Shown here piece after piece: positions 1-6,029 of a stretch of 7,491 nucleotides of DNA. Under the pieces are notes generated by a model that saw only the letters and a list, made by a program, of their open reading frames with translations, searched no databases and was not told the DNA's origin. The position numbers were made by a program, and so were the translations under genes. Source of the stretch: Bacteroidota bacterium (lineage in GTDB: Bacteria > Bacteroidota > Bacteroidia > Bacteroidales > UBA1402). The stretch covers positions 1 through 7,491 of the forward strand of contig JAUZOU010000143.1 of NCBI GenBank assembly GCA_030706285.1, written 5' to 3'. The number at the start of each line of letters is the position of its first letter. Position 1 is the stretch's first letter.

Positions 1-270
1 CAGTTGAATCCAGCAAGTAAAGGGAACGGGCGATTTTTCAGTAACCAGTTTGACCGTTTTGGCTGGCTCCCGTTCGACGATCCGCAAGGCAATTGTGCCG
101 ATATTCGGAACATTGAAAGAACAGGTGTCACTGGTAAAGGTCAATTCACTGATCGCTCCTTCCGGTATGTTGGATTGAACCTTACTTAGGTTGTTGAGGT
201 CCGAAAGAGAGGCATACACGCGATCTGCATCGTATGGGATTTGCTGAATGCTGCTTGTGAAGTCAGTCAT
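1..270 (-). CDS. SRPBCC-fold family protein (polyketide cyclase/START-like), 3' end outside window
   Basis: The first 90 codons are present from an ATG at 270; the frame is open to the window edge, so the C-terminus is missing. The start reads MTDFTSSIQQIPYDADRVYA, followed by a stretch with SDLNNL and later TFTSDTCSFNVPNIGTIAL and IVEREP. This matches my memory of the small (about 135-140 residue) SRPBCC proteins encoded directly after pyrE in Bacteroidales: an N-terminal strand, two short helices, then antiparallel strands of a helix-grip fold that usually binds a hydrophobic ligand. The real ligand is unknown. It starts 12 nt after the pyrE stop with no clear Shine-Dalgarno, so it is probably co-transcribed with pyrE. 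No signal peptide is visible, so it is expected in the cytoplasm. The fold assignment is fairly secure; the function is not known. Confidence 0.82.
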   Translation of the reverse strand, partial: MTDFTSSIQQIPYDADRVYASLSDLNNLSKVQSNIPEGAISELTFTSDTCSFNVPNIGTIALRIVEREPAKTVKLVTEKSPVPFTCWIQL

Positions 271-282
271 AGGGGTTATTCA

Positions 283-927
283 TTAGAAAGATGACTTGGG
301 TTCCCAGGTTTCCGGAGACTTGCGCCAATCCTTCAGGGCATCCAGTTCTGATTCTTCAATGTAGTTCGTTGCCAAGGCTAGTTCAAGAACCGACTCATAA
401 TCGCTGAGCGTCGTCAATTCAACATGTGCTTTTTTAAAGGCTTCTTCAGCGACCGGGAATCCATAGGTGAAAATGGCAAGCATGCCAATGACATCATTAC
501 CGTCAGCTCTAATGGCCTCGACGGCCTTCAGACTGCTGGCCCCTGTGGATATAAGATCCTCAATGACAACCACTTTCATGCCTGGCTTCAGATCTCCTTC
601 GATCAGGTTTTCCAGTCCGTGATCTTTTGGAGAGGAACGAACATAGACGAAAGGCAGACCGAGTTCTTCAGCGACCATAGCACCTTGGGCTATCGCTCCG
701 GTGGCAACACCGGCAATAGCTTCAACATGCTCGTACTTTTCACGAATGATACGTGCGAGCTCCAATTTGATAAAATTGCGTAAAGGCGGATATGACAATG
801 TTTTACGATTGTCACAATAAATCGGTGATTTCCATCCGGATGCCCAGATAAAGGGATTTGAAGGCTGGAGTTTCACGGCCTTGATCTTCAACAATTTTGA
901 AGCAAGAATACGTTCTAATTTTTTCAT
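283..927 (-). CDS. pyrE: Orotate phosphoribosyltransferase
   Basis: PyrE transfers phosphoribose from PRPP to orotate, giving OMP in the fifth step of de novo pyrimidine synthesis, in the cytoplasm as a dimer. The 214-residue length is normal for the family. Visible motifs are the orotate/PRPP-side segment NPFIWASGWKSPIYCDNR (residues 24-41), the AGVATGAIAQGA loop (72-83), the mobile catalytic loop VRSSPKDHG (96-104) and the PRPP-binding signature VVVIEDLISTGASS (119-132) with its two acidic residues E123-D124. R97, K101 and H103 match the catalytic Arg99, Lys103 and His105 of the enterobacterial enzyme; the position of Lys100 is Ser98. It starts with ATG at 927, preceded by a short purine run (GAAAG), and lies about 39 nt downstream of the start point expected from a -7 box. 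The SRPBCC gene follows after 12 nt. Confidence 0.96.
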   Translation of the reverse strand: MKKLERILASKLLKIKAVKLQPSNPFIWASGWKSPIYCDNRKTLSYPPLRNFIKLELARIIREKYEHVEAIAGVATGAIAQGAMVAEELGLPFVYVRSSPKDHGLENLIEGDLKPGMKVVVIEDLISTGASSLKAVEAIRADGNDVIGMLAIFTYGFPVAEEAFKKAHVELTTLSDYESVLELALATNYIEESELDALKDWRKSPETWEPKSSF

Positions 928-944
928 CTTTCAATAGGTATTAC

Positions 945-959
945 GAGAGTTGTTCTCTC
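945..959 (-). promoter_or_regulatory. Small hairpin in the predicted pyrE leader
   Basis: GAGAG (945-949) and CTCTC (955-959) pair perfectly around a 5-nt loop. The hairpin lies within the predicted leader of pyrE, ending 17 nt before the start codon. It has no leader peptide or U-tract beside it, so it does not look like the enterobacterial pyrE attenuator. It may be chance or may affect mRNA stability. Confidence 0.25.
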
Positions 960-971
960 CCAATTCAAGCG

Positions 972-979
972 CAAAAGTA
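972..979 (-). promoter_or_regulatory. Predicted pyrE promoter, -7 box TACTTTTG
   Basis: Read on the minus strand the sequence is TACTTTTG, an exact match to the Bacteroidales primary-sigma -7 motif TAnnTTTG. No good TTTG -33 element is found 19-21 nt upstream, which is the weaker half of the motif. Transcription would begin near 966, giving a pyrE leader of roughly 39 nt. The position just downstream of the hairpin at 992-1027 fits a new transcription unit starting here. Confidence 0.55.
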
Positions 980-991
980 ATCATTCATCTT

Positions 992-1027
992 GTAACTGTT
1001 GTTATCCGAAAGCTATAAAACAGTCAC
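992..1027 (-). terminator. Hairpin after the outer-membrane barrel gene, terminator-like
   Basis: The arms at 1019-1027 and 992-1000 form a 9-bp stem, and 1015-1018 with 1002-1005 add 4 bp, separated by one bulged base (1001) and closed by a 9-nt loop. On the minus strand the one imperfect pair is a G-U wobble (1025/994), while on the plus strand it would be an A-C mismatch, so the structure favours minus-strand RNA. It begins 7 nt after the barrel gene stop and ends just before the pyrE -7 box. No U-tract follows, so it is either a weak terminator or a 3'-end stabilising structure. Confidence 0.5.
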
Positions 1028-1034
1028 TATTGCA

Positions 1035-2411
1035 TTAATACAAATAATTGATGCTGATGTACATGCCCATATTCTCAGCGTCTCTTTTATCCAGTGCTTT
1101 ACCCATGTCGACTGAGATGACGAAATTTTCATTCATGGCAATTTTTAATCCGCCACCGGCTGCCGTATGAAGCGATTGGTCTTTCATTGATGAAAAATAG
1201 GCTGGATCGGCCTTTGACAGATCCATATCAACAGGATCGGTTACCAGGCCGGAATCCAGAAAGCCGTTCATTCCCAGATAAAAATGTTGGTTGATGAACT
1301 GGAAATCGATGGCTCTCCAACGCAATTCGAAGTTTCCATAGGCAAAACCATCTCCAACCAGCCTGTTTCTCATGATGCCACGTAAGCTGTTAGCTCCTCC
1401 GAGTCCAGTCACATTGGACCTGGTTGCAAAAGGTGATATCAATTGTGACCGGCGAAAAAATGGAATGTTGTTGTTCCCTATTTTGCCTTGGGCCCCAAGT
1501 CTCATGGCAAGGTTCAGCTTCTTTTTGATAAGGGTATGATATTGACGATGAACCAGCGAATATCTTGCATAGGGCATTTCATTGAGAAAACCCGGTGCAA
1601 GTTCTATCAGCGCTTCCGTGTACAGCCCTTTTCCCGGATTGACCAGGACATCGCGGGTGTCATAGAGGAGACCTGCCTTGATGACATGGATACTGCCTCC
1701 GTTCGCTTCATCTGGGCTGATCAATCCCCATTTGATGTAATCGCCATAGAGACTGGCTCCGCTCAAATAATCAGGATCAGTGACAGAAACTCCTTTGTTC
1801 AATTTGCTGAAATTGACGGTGCCGGGATTGTAACGGAAATAATTGTAACTCAAAAGCCAGTTCAGATGATCCATCAACAGCTTGCCTTTAAAGTCGGCCA
1901 TGAAGCGTAGCTGCTTTTGTGACATTTTATAAAAAGCCCTATTGGCGTTTGCCGTATCTGCAGAGAACAGACTCTGATAACCATTGAAACCGAAAAAGTC
2001 CAGCCTATCTTCCTGTATGTAGCTCATGTCAATAAAACTGCGAACGCCTTTGATCAGCTGGTCAGAATCGAAATATAATCTGAGTAGGCTACTTCCTTTT
2101 GTATATTTGGAACCTTCCAGATAGACAGAATAGTCATAGGCGGGGAAACGGGTTCCGTTGCCGTATTGAAACAAATTGAGGATGGCACCGTATTGAAAGC
2201 CCTCATCCGAGTTGTAGGAAATGGCCGGAAGCCCGCCAAGGTTAAACCCGCTTTTTGCAGGCCCTTCTGCCACAACATTATGGGGAAAAAAGGCAAACAG
2301 CCCTAAACATGTCAGCCATTGAAGCCGGTTGAATTGAGTGATTGACCGCAGGGCGTGAATTGGCCGGAATATACCTGGTGTTCGTGTTTTTTCAGAGCAA
2401 GCTCTCTTCAT
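1035..2411 (-). CDS. Omp85/BamA-TamA-like outer-membrane beta-barrel protein without POTRA domains (DUF5982-like N-terminus)
   Basis: A 458-residue protein starting at the ATG at 2411, which has GAGGT 4 nt upstream; an in-frame ATG at 2444 would add 11 residues. A hydrophobic stretch, WLTCLGLFAF, ends in a signal-peptidase-I-like site (VVA before E49). The mature N-terminus (about 55-135: GGLPAISYNSDEGFQYGAIL, later YTKGS, YFDSDQLIKG) resembles DUF5982 as I remember it. The rest has the Omp85 barrel signatures in order: GLLYDTRDVLVNPGKGLY (from 248), the loop-6 LRG motif (LRGIMRNR, 343-350), NFELRW (360-365), GFLDSG (383-388), the GGGLKIAMNENF strand (419-430) and a C-terminal aromatic Tyr. 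No POTRA repeats precede the barrel, unlike BamA (about 800 residues). Such short members may insert or secrete substrates or act as pores; the role here is unknown. It sits 83 nt after comF. The n-region before the hydrophobic core is unusually long, about 30 residues. Confidence 0.87.
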   Translation of the reverse strand: MKRACSEKTRTPGIFRPIHALRSITQFNRLQWLTCLGLFAFFPHNVVAEGPAKSGFNLGGLPAISYNSDEGFQYGAILNLFQYGNGTRFPAYDYSVYLEGSKYTKGSSLLRLYFDSDQLIKGVRSFIDMSYIQEDRLDFFGFNGYQSLFSADTANANRAFYKMSQKQLRFMADFKGKLLMDHLNWLLSYNYFRYNPGTVNFSKLNKGVSVTDPDYLSGASLYGDYIKWGLISPDEANGGSIHVIKAGLLYDTRDVLVNPGKGLYTEALIELAPGFLNEMPYARYSLVHRQYHTLIKKKLNLAMRLGAQGKIGNNNIPFFRRSQLISPFATRSNVTGLGGANSLRGIMRNRLVGDGFAYGNFELRWRAIDFQFINQHFYLGMNGFLDSGLVTDPVDMDLSKADPAYFSSMKDQSLHTAAGGGLKIAMNENFVISVDMGKALDKRDAENMGMYISINYLY

Positions 2412-2433
2412 AGGTACCTCATGCAAACTGGGG

Positions 2434-2441
2434 TAAATATA
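2434..2441 (-). promoter_or_regulatory. Possible -7 box for the barrel gene (TATATTTA)
   Basis: The minus strand reads TATATTTA, which differs from TAnnTTTG only in the last base. No -33 element is visible at the right spacing. If used, transcription would begin near 2428, downstream of the ATG at 2444 and upstream of the one at 2411, supporting the shorter protein. Read-through from comF is equally possible. Confidence 0.22.
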
Positions 2442-2494
2442 CATAAAATATCGGTTTGACTTGTCAGTAAATCTTGAAACGGTTTGGTCGATGA

Positions 2495-3217
2495 TCAGGC
2501 CATGGCCAGCGTAAAAAAGGAGACACGTGCACCTTCCGCTTTTAAGACAGCTTTTCCGCAGGCTTCCAAGGTGGAACCACTGGTAAGGACGTCATCTACC
2601 AAGAGGATGTGTTTGTTTTCGAACGGTCCGGCTTTCTCAAGCGAAAAAATGGAAGCAACATTCTGCCAGCGATCGTATACTTGTCTGGTCGTTTGAGTCT
2701 GGTTCTCGATAACTCTTTTAAGGGTGCTTAGATCGGCCGGTTTCCCCGAAATATCGGATAACCCTTTGACGATCCATTCGCTTTGATTATATCCTCGTTG
2801 TTTTTGTTTCTTTGGGTGAAGAGGAACCGGAACCAACAAATCAATGTCATCGAAAAATCCGTTTCGAGCCAATGTTGTACCAACATATCCGGCAAGCAGA
2901 CGGCCTATTTCCTTTTTCCCTTTATATTTTAGCTCTTCCATCAAGTATTGAACGTGTGATTCTTTGATATACTTCAAACCGGCAGCCGCTTTTATGAAAG
3001 GCAGTTTGCCATAAAAGTGAGCTGCAGCTTCATTTTCTGTATAGGATAAAGAATAAATTTTTGGCAGTTGATACAGGCAATTGTGACACAGGGATGTTTC
3101 ATCCCTGTTCAATGACGTTCCGCAAACCAGGCATAGGTCCGGATAAACCAGGTATAATAAATCAGCTAACCATGATAGCCTTCGTGATTTATTAGTCGTT
3201 ATAGGCATCTTGTTCAT
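2495..3217 (-). CDS. comF: ComF family protein (zinc-ribbon plus phosphoribosyltransferase-like domain)
   Basis: ComF proteins are needed for natural DNA uptake in several bacteria and combine a zinc finger with a PRTase fold; the exact reaction is not settled. The 240 residues show the expected order: a four-cysteine zinc site CLVC (29-32) and CHNC (44-47), the VPVPLHPKKQKQRGYNQS core (129-146), TQTTRQVYDRWQN (174-186, the TxxQ..R..N motif), and the PRPP-binding signature ILLVDDVLTSGST (204-216). Length is typical. The ATG at 3217 overlaps the end of recX by 26 nt; a second ATG at 3208 would give a 17-nt overlap and a protein three residues shorter. Either way translation is probably coupled to recX. 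The predicted protein is cytoplasmic. The neighbouring recX suggests a shared theme of handling single-stranded or incoming DNA, but this is inference from position only. Confidence 0.93.
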   Translation of the reverse strand: MNKMPITTNKSRRLSWLADLLYLVYPDLCLVCGTSLNRDETSLCHNCLYQLPKIYSLSYTENEAAAHFYGKLPFIKAAAGLKYIKESHVQYLMEELKYKGKKEIGRLLAGYVGTTLARNGFFDDIDLLVPVPLHPKKQKQRGYNQSEWIVKGLSDISGKPADLSTLKRVIENQTQTTRQVYDRWQNVASIFSLEKAGPFENKHILLVDDVLTSGSTLEACGKAVLKAEGARVSFFTLAMA

Positions 3218-3680
3218 GAGTTCCGGTAGTTAATTGTTTGAGACAAACCGAAATGACAGCTGGCTCAAAGCCTCTGCTGAGTGCGAACCGGTGCAGTTTC
3301 GCGTTCAATTCATAAGCGTTCTGAGATTTAATACCGGATTTCTTCTGAACCAGCAAGGTATAAAGTGTTTCCAGATAAGCATTTTCATTGATGCCATCCA
3401 ATTCCTCTTTAATGATGGCTTCATCCAATCCTTTCTGCCTAAGCATGAAATGTAATTTGACCTTCCCCCATTTGCTGAAGCGGAACTTGTCCGACACAAA
3501 GGCATGGACAAATCTTCGTCTGTCAAGAAAACCCTCCTTCTCCAGCCGTTCAATTAATTGAGCTTTATCAGTTTCACTAAGTTCAAATTTTTCCGTTTTC
3601 TTCAATATGTCTTGCGCACATTGTTCTGAGGCAGAACAAAGGGATGCGGCGTAGGACAGGGCTTCAGAGAAATTTCCCAT
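3192..3680 (-). CDS. recX: Regulatory protein RecX
   Basis: RecX binds RecA filaments and usually limits their activity during recombination and SOS induction. From the ATG at 3680 the protein is 162 residues, close to the Bacteroidales norm. It is built of three-helix repeats: EALSYAASLCSASEQCAQDI at the start, then the hallmark GFLDRRRF (50-57) and KFRFSKWGKVK (65-75), an LRQKGLDEAII segment, and a C-terminal repeat with LNAKLHRFALSRGFE. The longer open frame begins at a GTG at 3710 and would overlap prmC by 14 nt; I prefer the ATG because the family N-terminus begins near EALSYAASLCS and the gap to prmC is then 16 nt. There is no clear Shine-Dalgarno before either start. The 3' end overlaps comF. 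Located in the cytoplasm; expressed with prmC. Confidence 0.93.
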   Translation of the reverse strand: MGNFSEALSYAASLCSASEQCAQDILKKTEKFELSETDKAQLIERLEKEGFLDRRRFVHAFVSDKFRFSKWGKVKLHFMLRQKGLDEAIIKEELDGINENAYLETLYTLLVQKKSGIKSQNAYELNAKLHRFALSRGFEPAVISVCLKQLTTGTHEQDAYND

Positions 3681-3696
3681 AATTGTTGGTGCTTGA

Positions 3697-4554
3697 TTAA
3701 CGTGTGGCACGAATGAATCGGTCGTGTCCGCTCATATCCTTGAAAATGGTTACCTCTGAAAAGGTGCAGGCTTCAAATACCTGTGCGGTTTCCTTGCCAA
3801 AGCGGCTGTTGATTTCAACGTACAAACAACCGCCTATCTTTAGCAGTCTCTCACCCAGAAAGGCAAGTCTACCATAGAAGATCAATGGATTGGTGTCTTC
3901 AACAAACAGAGCTACGTGCGGTTCGAAATCCAATACCTTTGGCTCCATCATTTGCTGTTCGCTCAGGCAGACATAGGGAGGATTACTGACCATCAGGTCT
4001 ATGGTTCCAATCTGGTTGTCAGATGGAATGAAACTCAGTACATCCCGTTCAATGAACTTGACGCTGACATTGAGCGATTGGGCGTTTTGCCTGCTGATCC
4101 TCAGCGCCTCTCCGGAAATGTCCCACCCTTCTACATTGGAAAACGGCCGTCTCTTTGCCAGTGTGATGGCGATGCAACCACTACCTGAGCAAAGATCAAT
4201 CACCTGCACCTCTTTGGTGGCAGGATACGCGGAGGTGTCTTTCAATACTATTTCGACCAGTTCTTCCGTTTCAGGCCGGGGAATGAGAACACCTGGTTCA
4301 ACATGAAAAATCAGTCCTGAAAACTCCGTCTCGCCCAGAATGTACTGGAGCGGTTCATGCTTCTCCAGTCTTTCCACGGCTTCTCTGAGTTTTATGGCGG
4401 TAGTCTCAGGGATTTTCATATCTTTGTCTGAGTAAAACCTTATGCCATCGATACCGGCAATTTTTTCCAGCAGCAAACGGGAAATATGACTGATTTCCTG
4501 TCCGGAGTAAATTGAGGAAAGATGGATTTTGGCAAATGTGGTGAACTGACGCAT
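3697..4554 (-). CDS. prmC: Peptide chain release factor N(5)-glutamine methyltransferase
   Basis: PrmC (formerly HemK) uses S-adenosylmethionine to methylate the glutamine of the GGQ motif in RF1 and RF2, which is needed for efficient translation termination. From the ATG at 4554 it is 285 residues, a typical length. The N-terminal helical substrate-binding domain spans about 1-75 and includes HEPLQYILGETEF. The Rossmann methyltransferase domain follows, with LIPRPETEELVE (90-101), the SAM-binding DLCSGSGCIAI (120-130), GWD (143-145) and the catalytic, glutamine-binding NPPYV (191-195). The longest open frame begins at a TTG at 4563, but that codon lies only a few bases from the predicted transcription start, so the ATG is preferred. 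It leads a tight run with recX and comF and is divergent from ribD. Confidence 0.95.
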   Translation of the reverse strand: MRQFTTFAKIHLSSIYSGQEISHISRLLLEKIAGIDGIRFYSDKDMKIPETTAIKLREAVERLEKHEPLQYILGETEFSGLIFHVEPGVLIPRPETEELVEIVLKDTSAYPATKEVQVIDLCSGSGCIAITLAKRRPFSNVEGWDISGEALRISRQNAQSLNVSVKFIERDVLSFIPSDNQIGTIDLMVSNPPYVCLSEQQMMEPKVLDFEPHVALFVEDTNPLIFYGRLAFLGERLLKIGGCLYVEINSRFGKETAQVFEACTFSEVTIFKDMSGHDRFIRATR

Positions 4555-4571
4555 AGTTAACAATTAGTTCA

Positions 4572-4602
4572 CAAAGCTACGGCTTTTTGCCGACAAATAA
4601 AA
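4572..4602 (-). promoter_or_regulatory. Predicted prmC-recX-comF promoter
   Basis: On the minus strand TTTT (4602-4599) is followed by exactly 19 nt and then TAGCTTTG (4579-4572), which matches the Bacteroidales -7 consensus TAnnTTTG with a near-consensus -33 element. Transcription should begin at about 4566, giving a leader of only about 12 nt before the ATG at 4554. The spacer holds a small palindrome, CGGC-TTTTT-GCCG (4580-4592 on the plus strand), which could be an operator or chance. This is the best-spaced promoter in the window. Confidence 0.6.
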
Positions 4603-4646
4603 GTTTTTTTGAACCATTCATCCATATTCGTCCAGGTATCTGCCTC

Positions 4647-5765
4647 ATGTTTTCACCTGTTTCACCGGAAATCGACCAGCTTTATATGAGACGTTGCCTT
4701 CAGCTGGCAACCAATGGAAGAGCAACGTGTGCTCCTAATCCGATGGTGGGGGCTGTCATTGTCAGAGACGGACGGATTATCAGCGAGGGTTGGCATCAGA
4801 AGACAGGTCAACCCCATGCAGAACCCAATGCCATTTATGCAGTCAACGATGAACGCTTGTTAAAGGACGCCACGTTGTATGTCAGCCTGGAACCATGCTC
4901 TCATTATGGGAAAACGCCACCATGTGCTGACCTGATTATTCAGAAACAAATACCTCGGGTCGTAATAGGTACTCCGGATATATTTCCGCTGGTATCAGGC
5001 CGGGGCATTGCAAAGCTCAGGGCCGCTGGTACAGACGTGACAGTTGGGGTGGAGAAAGAAGCTTGTTATGAATTAAACCGGCGTTTTTTTACCTTTCATA
5101 CGCTAAAACGTCCTTTTATTATTCTGAAATGGGCAAGGACAGCAGACGGGTACGTGGATTATCAGAGAGAGCCTTATGGTTCAGGACAACAATTGAAGAT
5201 ATCAACGCCATTTACGCAGGTACTGGCTCATAAAGACAGGGCTGAATGCGATGCCATTCTTGTAGGGACCAGAACGGCCTTGCTTGATGATCCTGAGTTG
5301 AACGTCAGAGATTGGTCTGGAAAAAATCCTGTCCGGGTAGTTGTTGACAGAAATCTGACATTGTCTTCTGCGCTACACCTGTTTGACGGATCACAGGAAA
5401 CGCTGGTCTTTACTGAAAAAAACGCGGTGAATTCGCAAAATTTGACGTTTCTCACACTTGATTTCAACGAAGACATGCTCACGAAGATATTGCAGTCTCT
5501 TTACGAACGGAATCTCCAGACGTTATTGGTTGAAGGCGGTTCCAGATTACATGACTCTTTTCTGAAGGCTGGCCTTTGGGATGAACTGCATGTCGAAACG
5601 TCTGCACAGATCATTCGAAAGGGGATACCGGCACCTGATATCAGCCATGTCGGTAGTCACTGCTTTTTCGAAGCCAGTTTTCAGGAAGGAAAATTTTTCC
5701 GCACTATACAACGTTACCGTTCACAGAACAACTGGTTATTGGCTCGTAACGGGCATACATTATGA
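4647..5765 (+). CDS. ribD: Bifunctional riboflavin biosynthesis protein RibD (pyrimidine deaminase/reductase)
   Basis: RibD deaminates the GTP-derived pyrimidine intermediate and then reduces its ribose side chain with NADPH, the second and third steps of riboflavin synthesis, in the cytoplasm. The 372 residues from the ATG at 4647 have both domains. The deaminase (about 1-145) shows PNPMVGAVIV (30-39), zinc ligand His57 with catalytic Glu59 in HAEPNAI, and cysteines 84 and 93 in PCSHYGKTPPC, followed by PLVSGRGI. The reductase (about 155-370) shows RPFIILKWARTADGYV (155-170), CDAILVGTRTALLDDPELNVR (201-221) and LLVEGGSRLHDSFL (293-306). An upstream in-frame TTG at 4587 would add 20 residues with no family similarity. 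The upstream region is only 92 nt, and I see no FMN riboswitch and no convincing -7 box, so its promoter is unresolved. Divergent from prmC. Confidence 0.95.
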   Translation: MFSPVSPEIDQLYMRRCLQLATNGRATCAPNPMVGAVIVRDGRIISEGWHQKTGQPHAEPNAIYAVNDERLLKDATLYVSLEPCSHYGKTPPCADLIIQKQIPRVVIGTPDIFPLVSGRGIAKLRAAGTDVTVGVEKEACYELNRRFFTFHTLKRPFIILKWARTADGYVDYQREPYGSGQQLKISTPFTQVLAHKDRAECDAILVGTRTALLDDPELNVRDWSGKNPVRVVVDRNLTLSSALHLFDGSQETLVFTEKNAVNSQNLTFLTLDFNEDMLTKILQSLYERNLQTLLVEGGSRLHDSFLKAGLWDELHVETSAQIIRKGIPAPDISHVGSHCFFEASFQEGKFFRTIQRYRSQNNWLLARNGHTL

Positions 5766-5851
5766 TAAAAAATAGCTTATCCGGTCGGTGCATGGTTCGG
5801 AACGATCAACCAAAAGTGGCTTGAGGCGATTTTAGGATTTGACAGGTTGTT

Positions 5852-5886
5852 CGTTCAGCGAATAAGTCCCGTTTTATCGGTGAACG
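5852..5886 (+). other. Imperfect hairpin in the ribD-lipoprotein gap
   Basis: CGTTCA (5852-5857) pairs with TGAACG (5881-5886). After a G-G mismatch come two more pairs (5859-5860 with 5878-5879), then ATAA (5862-5865) with TTAT (5874-5877) past one bulged base, leaving an 8-nt loop. It lies about 86 nt after the ribD stop. A short T-run occurs only at 5898-5901, so it is a weak candidate for the ribD 3' end. Confidence 0.3.
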
Positions 5887-5896
5887 TTCGATAGCC

Positions 5897-5924
5897 GTTT
5901 TATATGACTAATTTTTCATAAAAC
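5897..5924 (+). other. AT-rich hairpin in the ribD-lipoprotein gap
   Basis: GTTTTAT (5897-5903) and ATAAAAC (5918-5924) are perfect reverse complements; with a 2-nt bulge the stem continues with GA/TC, leaving an 8-nt loop that contains a T-run. It could act in either direction as part of a terminator between ribD and the lipoprotein gene. Its left arm lies within a 9-bp direct repeat, CCGTTTTAT, at 5869-5877 and 5895-5903. The rest of the 264-bp gap (5766-6029) holds no gene that I can support. Confidence 0.3.
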
Positions 5925-5959
5925 TTGCAGACCATTCTCTTTATAGATAAAAAACTTAC

Positions 5960-5967
5960 TATTTTTG
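5960..5967 (+). promoter_or_regulatory. Predicted lipoprotein-gene promoter, -7 box TATTTTTG
   Basis: TATTTTTG is an exact match to the Bacteroidales -7 motif TAnnTTTG. No clear TTTG lies 19-21 nt upstream; the nearest candidate is TTTA at 5940-5943, 16 nt away. Transcription should begin at about 5971-5974, giving a leader of some 57 nt before the ATG at 6030. Confidence 0.55.
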
Positions 5968-5970
5968 CCA

Positions 5971-6009
5971 GTCAAAGCGCATAGCCTAATAAATGTGTCT
6001 TGCTTTGAC
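5971..6009 (+). promoter_or_regulatory. 8-bp inverted repeat forming a 5'-terminal stem-loop in the lipoprotein leader
   Basis: GTCAAAGC (5971-5978) and GCTTTGAC (6002-6009) are perfect reverse complements separated by 23 nt. The left arm begins about where transcription should start from the -7 box at 5960-5967, so the mRNA would open with this stem-loop. The right arm ends 20 nt before the start codon, leaving the A-rich translation-initiation region single-stranded. It may stabilise the mRNA, or the same DNA repeat could be a regulator site just downstream of the promoter. Confidence 0.45.
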
Positions 6010-6029
6010 CATTGAGAAATATATGAATT

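Noticed and set aside
1488..1910. 140-codon plus-strand frame inside the barrel gene
   Set aside because: It lies opposite the strongly supported Omp85-like protein and its translation shows no domain pattern; it is an antisense shadow.
4580..4592. CGGC-TTTTT-GCCG as a transcription terminator between prmC and ribD
   Set aside because: The two genes diverge, so no transcript should end here, and a 4-bp stem is too weak; it is better viewed as part of the promoter spacer.
4587..4646. FMN riboswitch upstream of ribD
   Set aside because: The spacer between the divergent genes is only 92 nt, shorter than a full FMN aptamer plus expression platform, and I see none of its conserved helices.
5839..5867. 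TTGACA-N17-ATAAGT resembling an E. coli sigma-70 promoter
   Set aside because: The -10 is poor, Bacteroidota primary sigma uses TAnnTTTG instead, and a much better box lies closer to the gene at 5960-5967.
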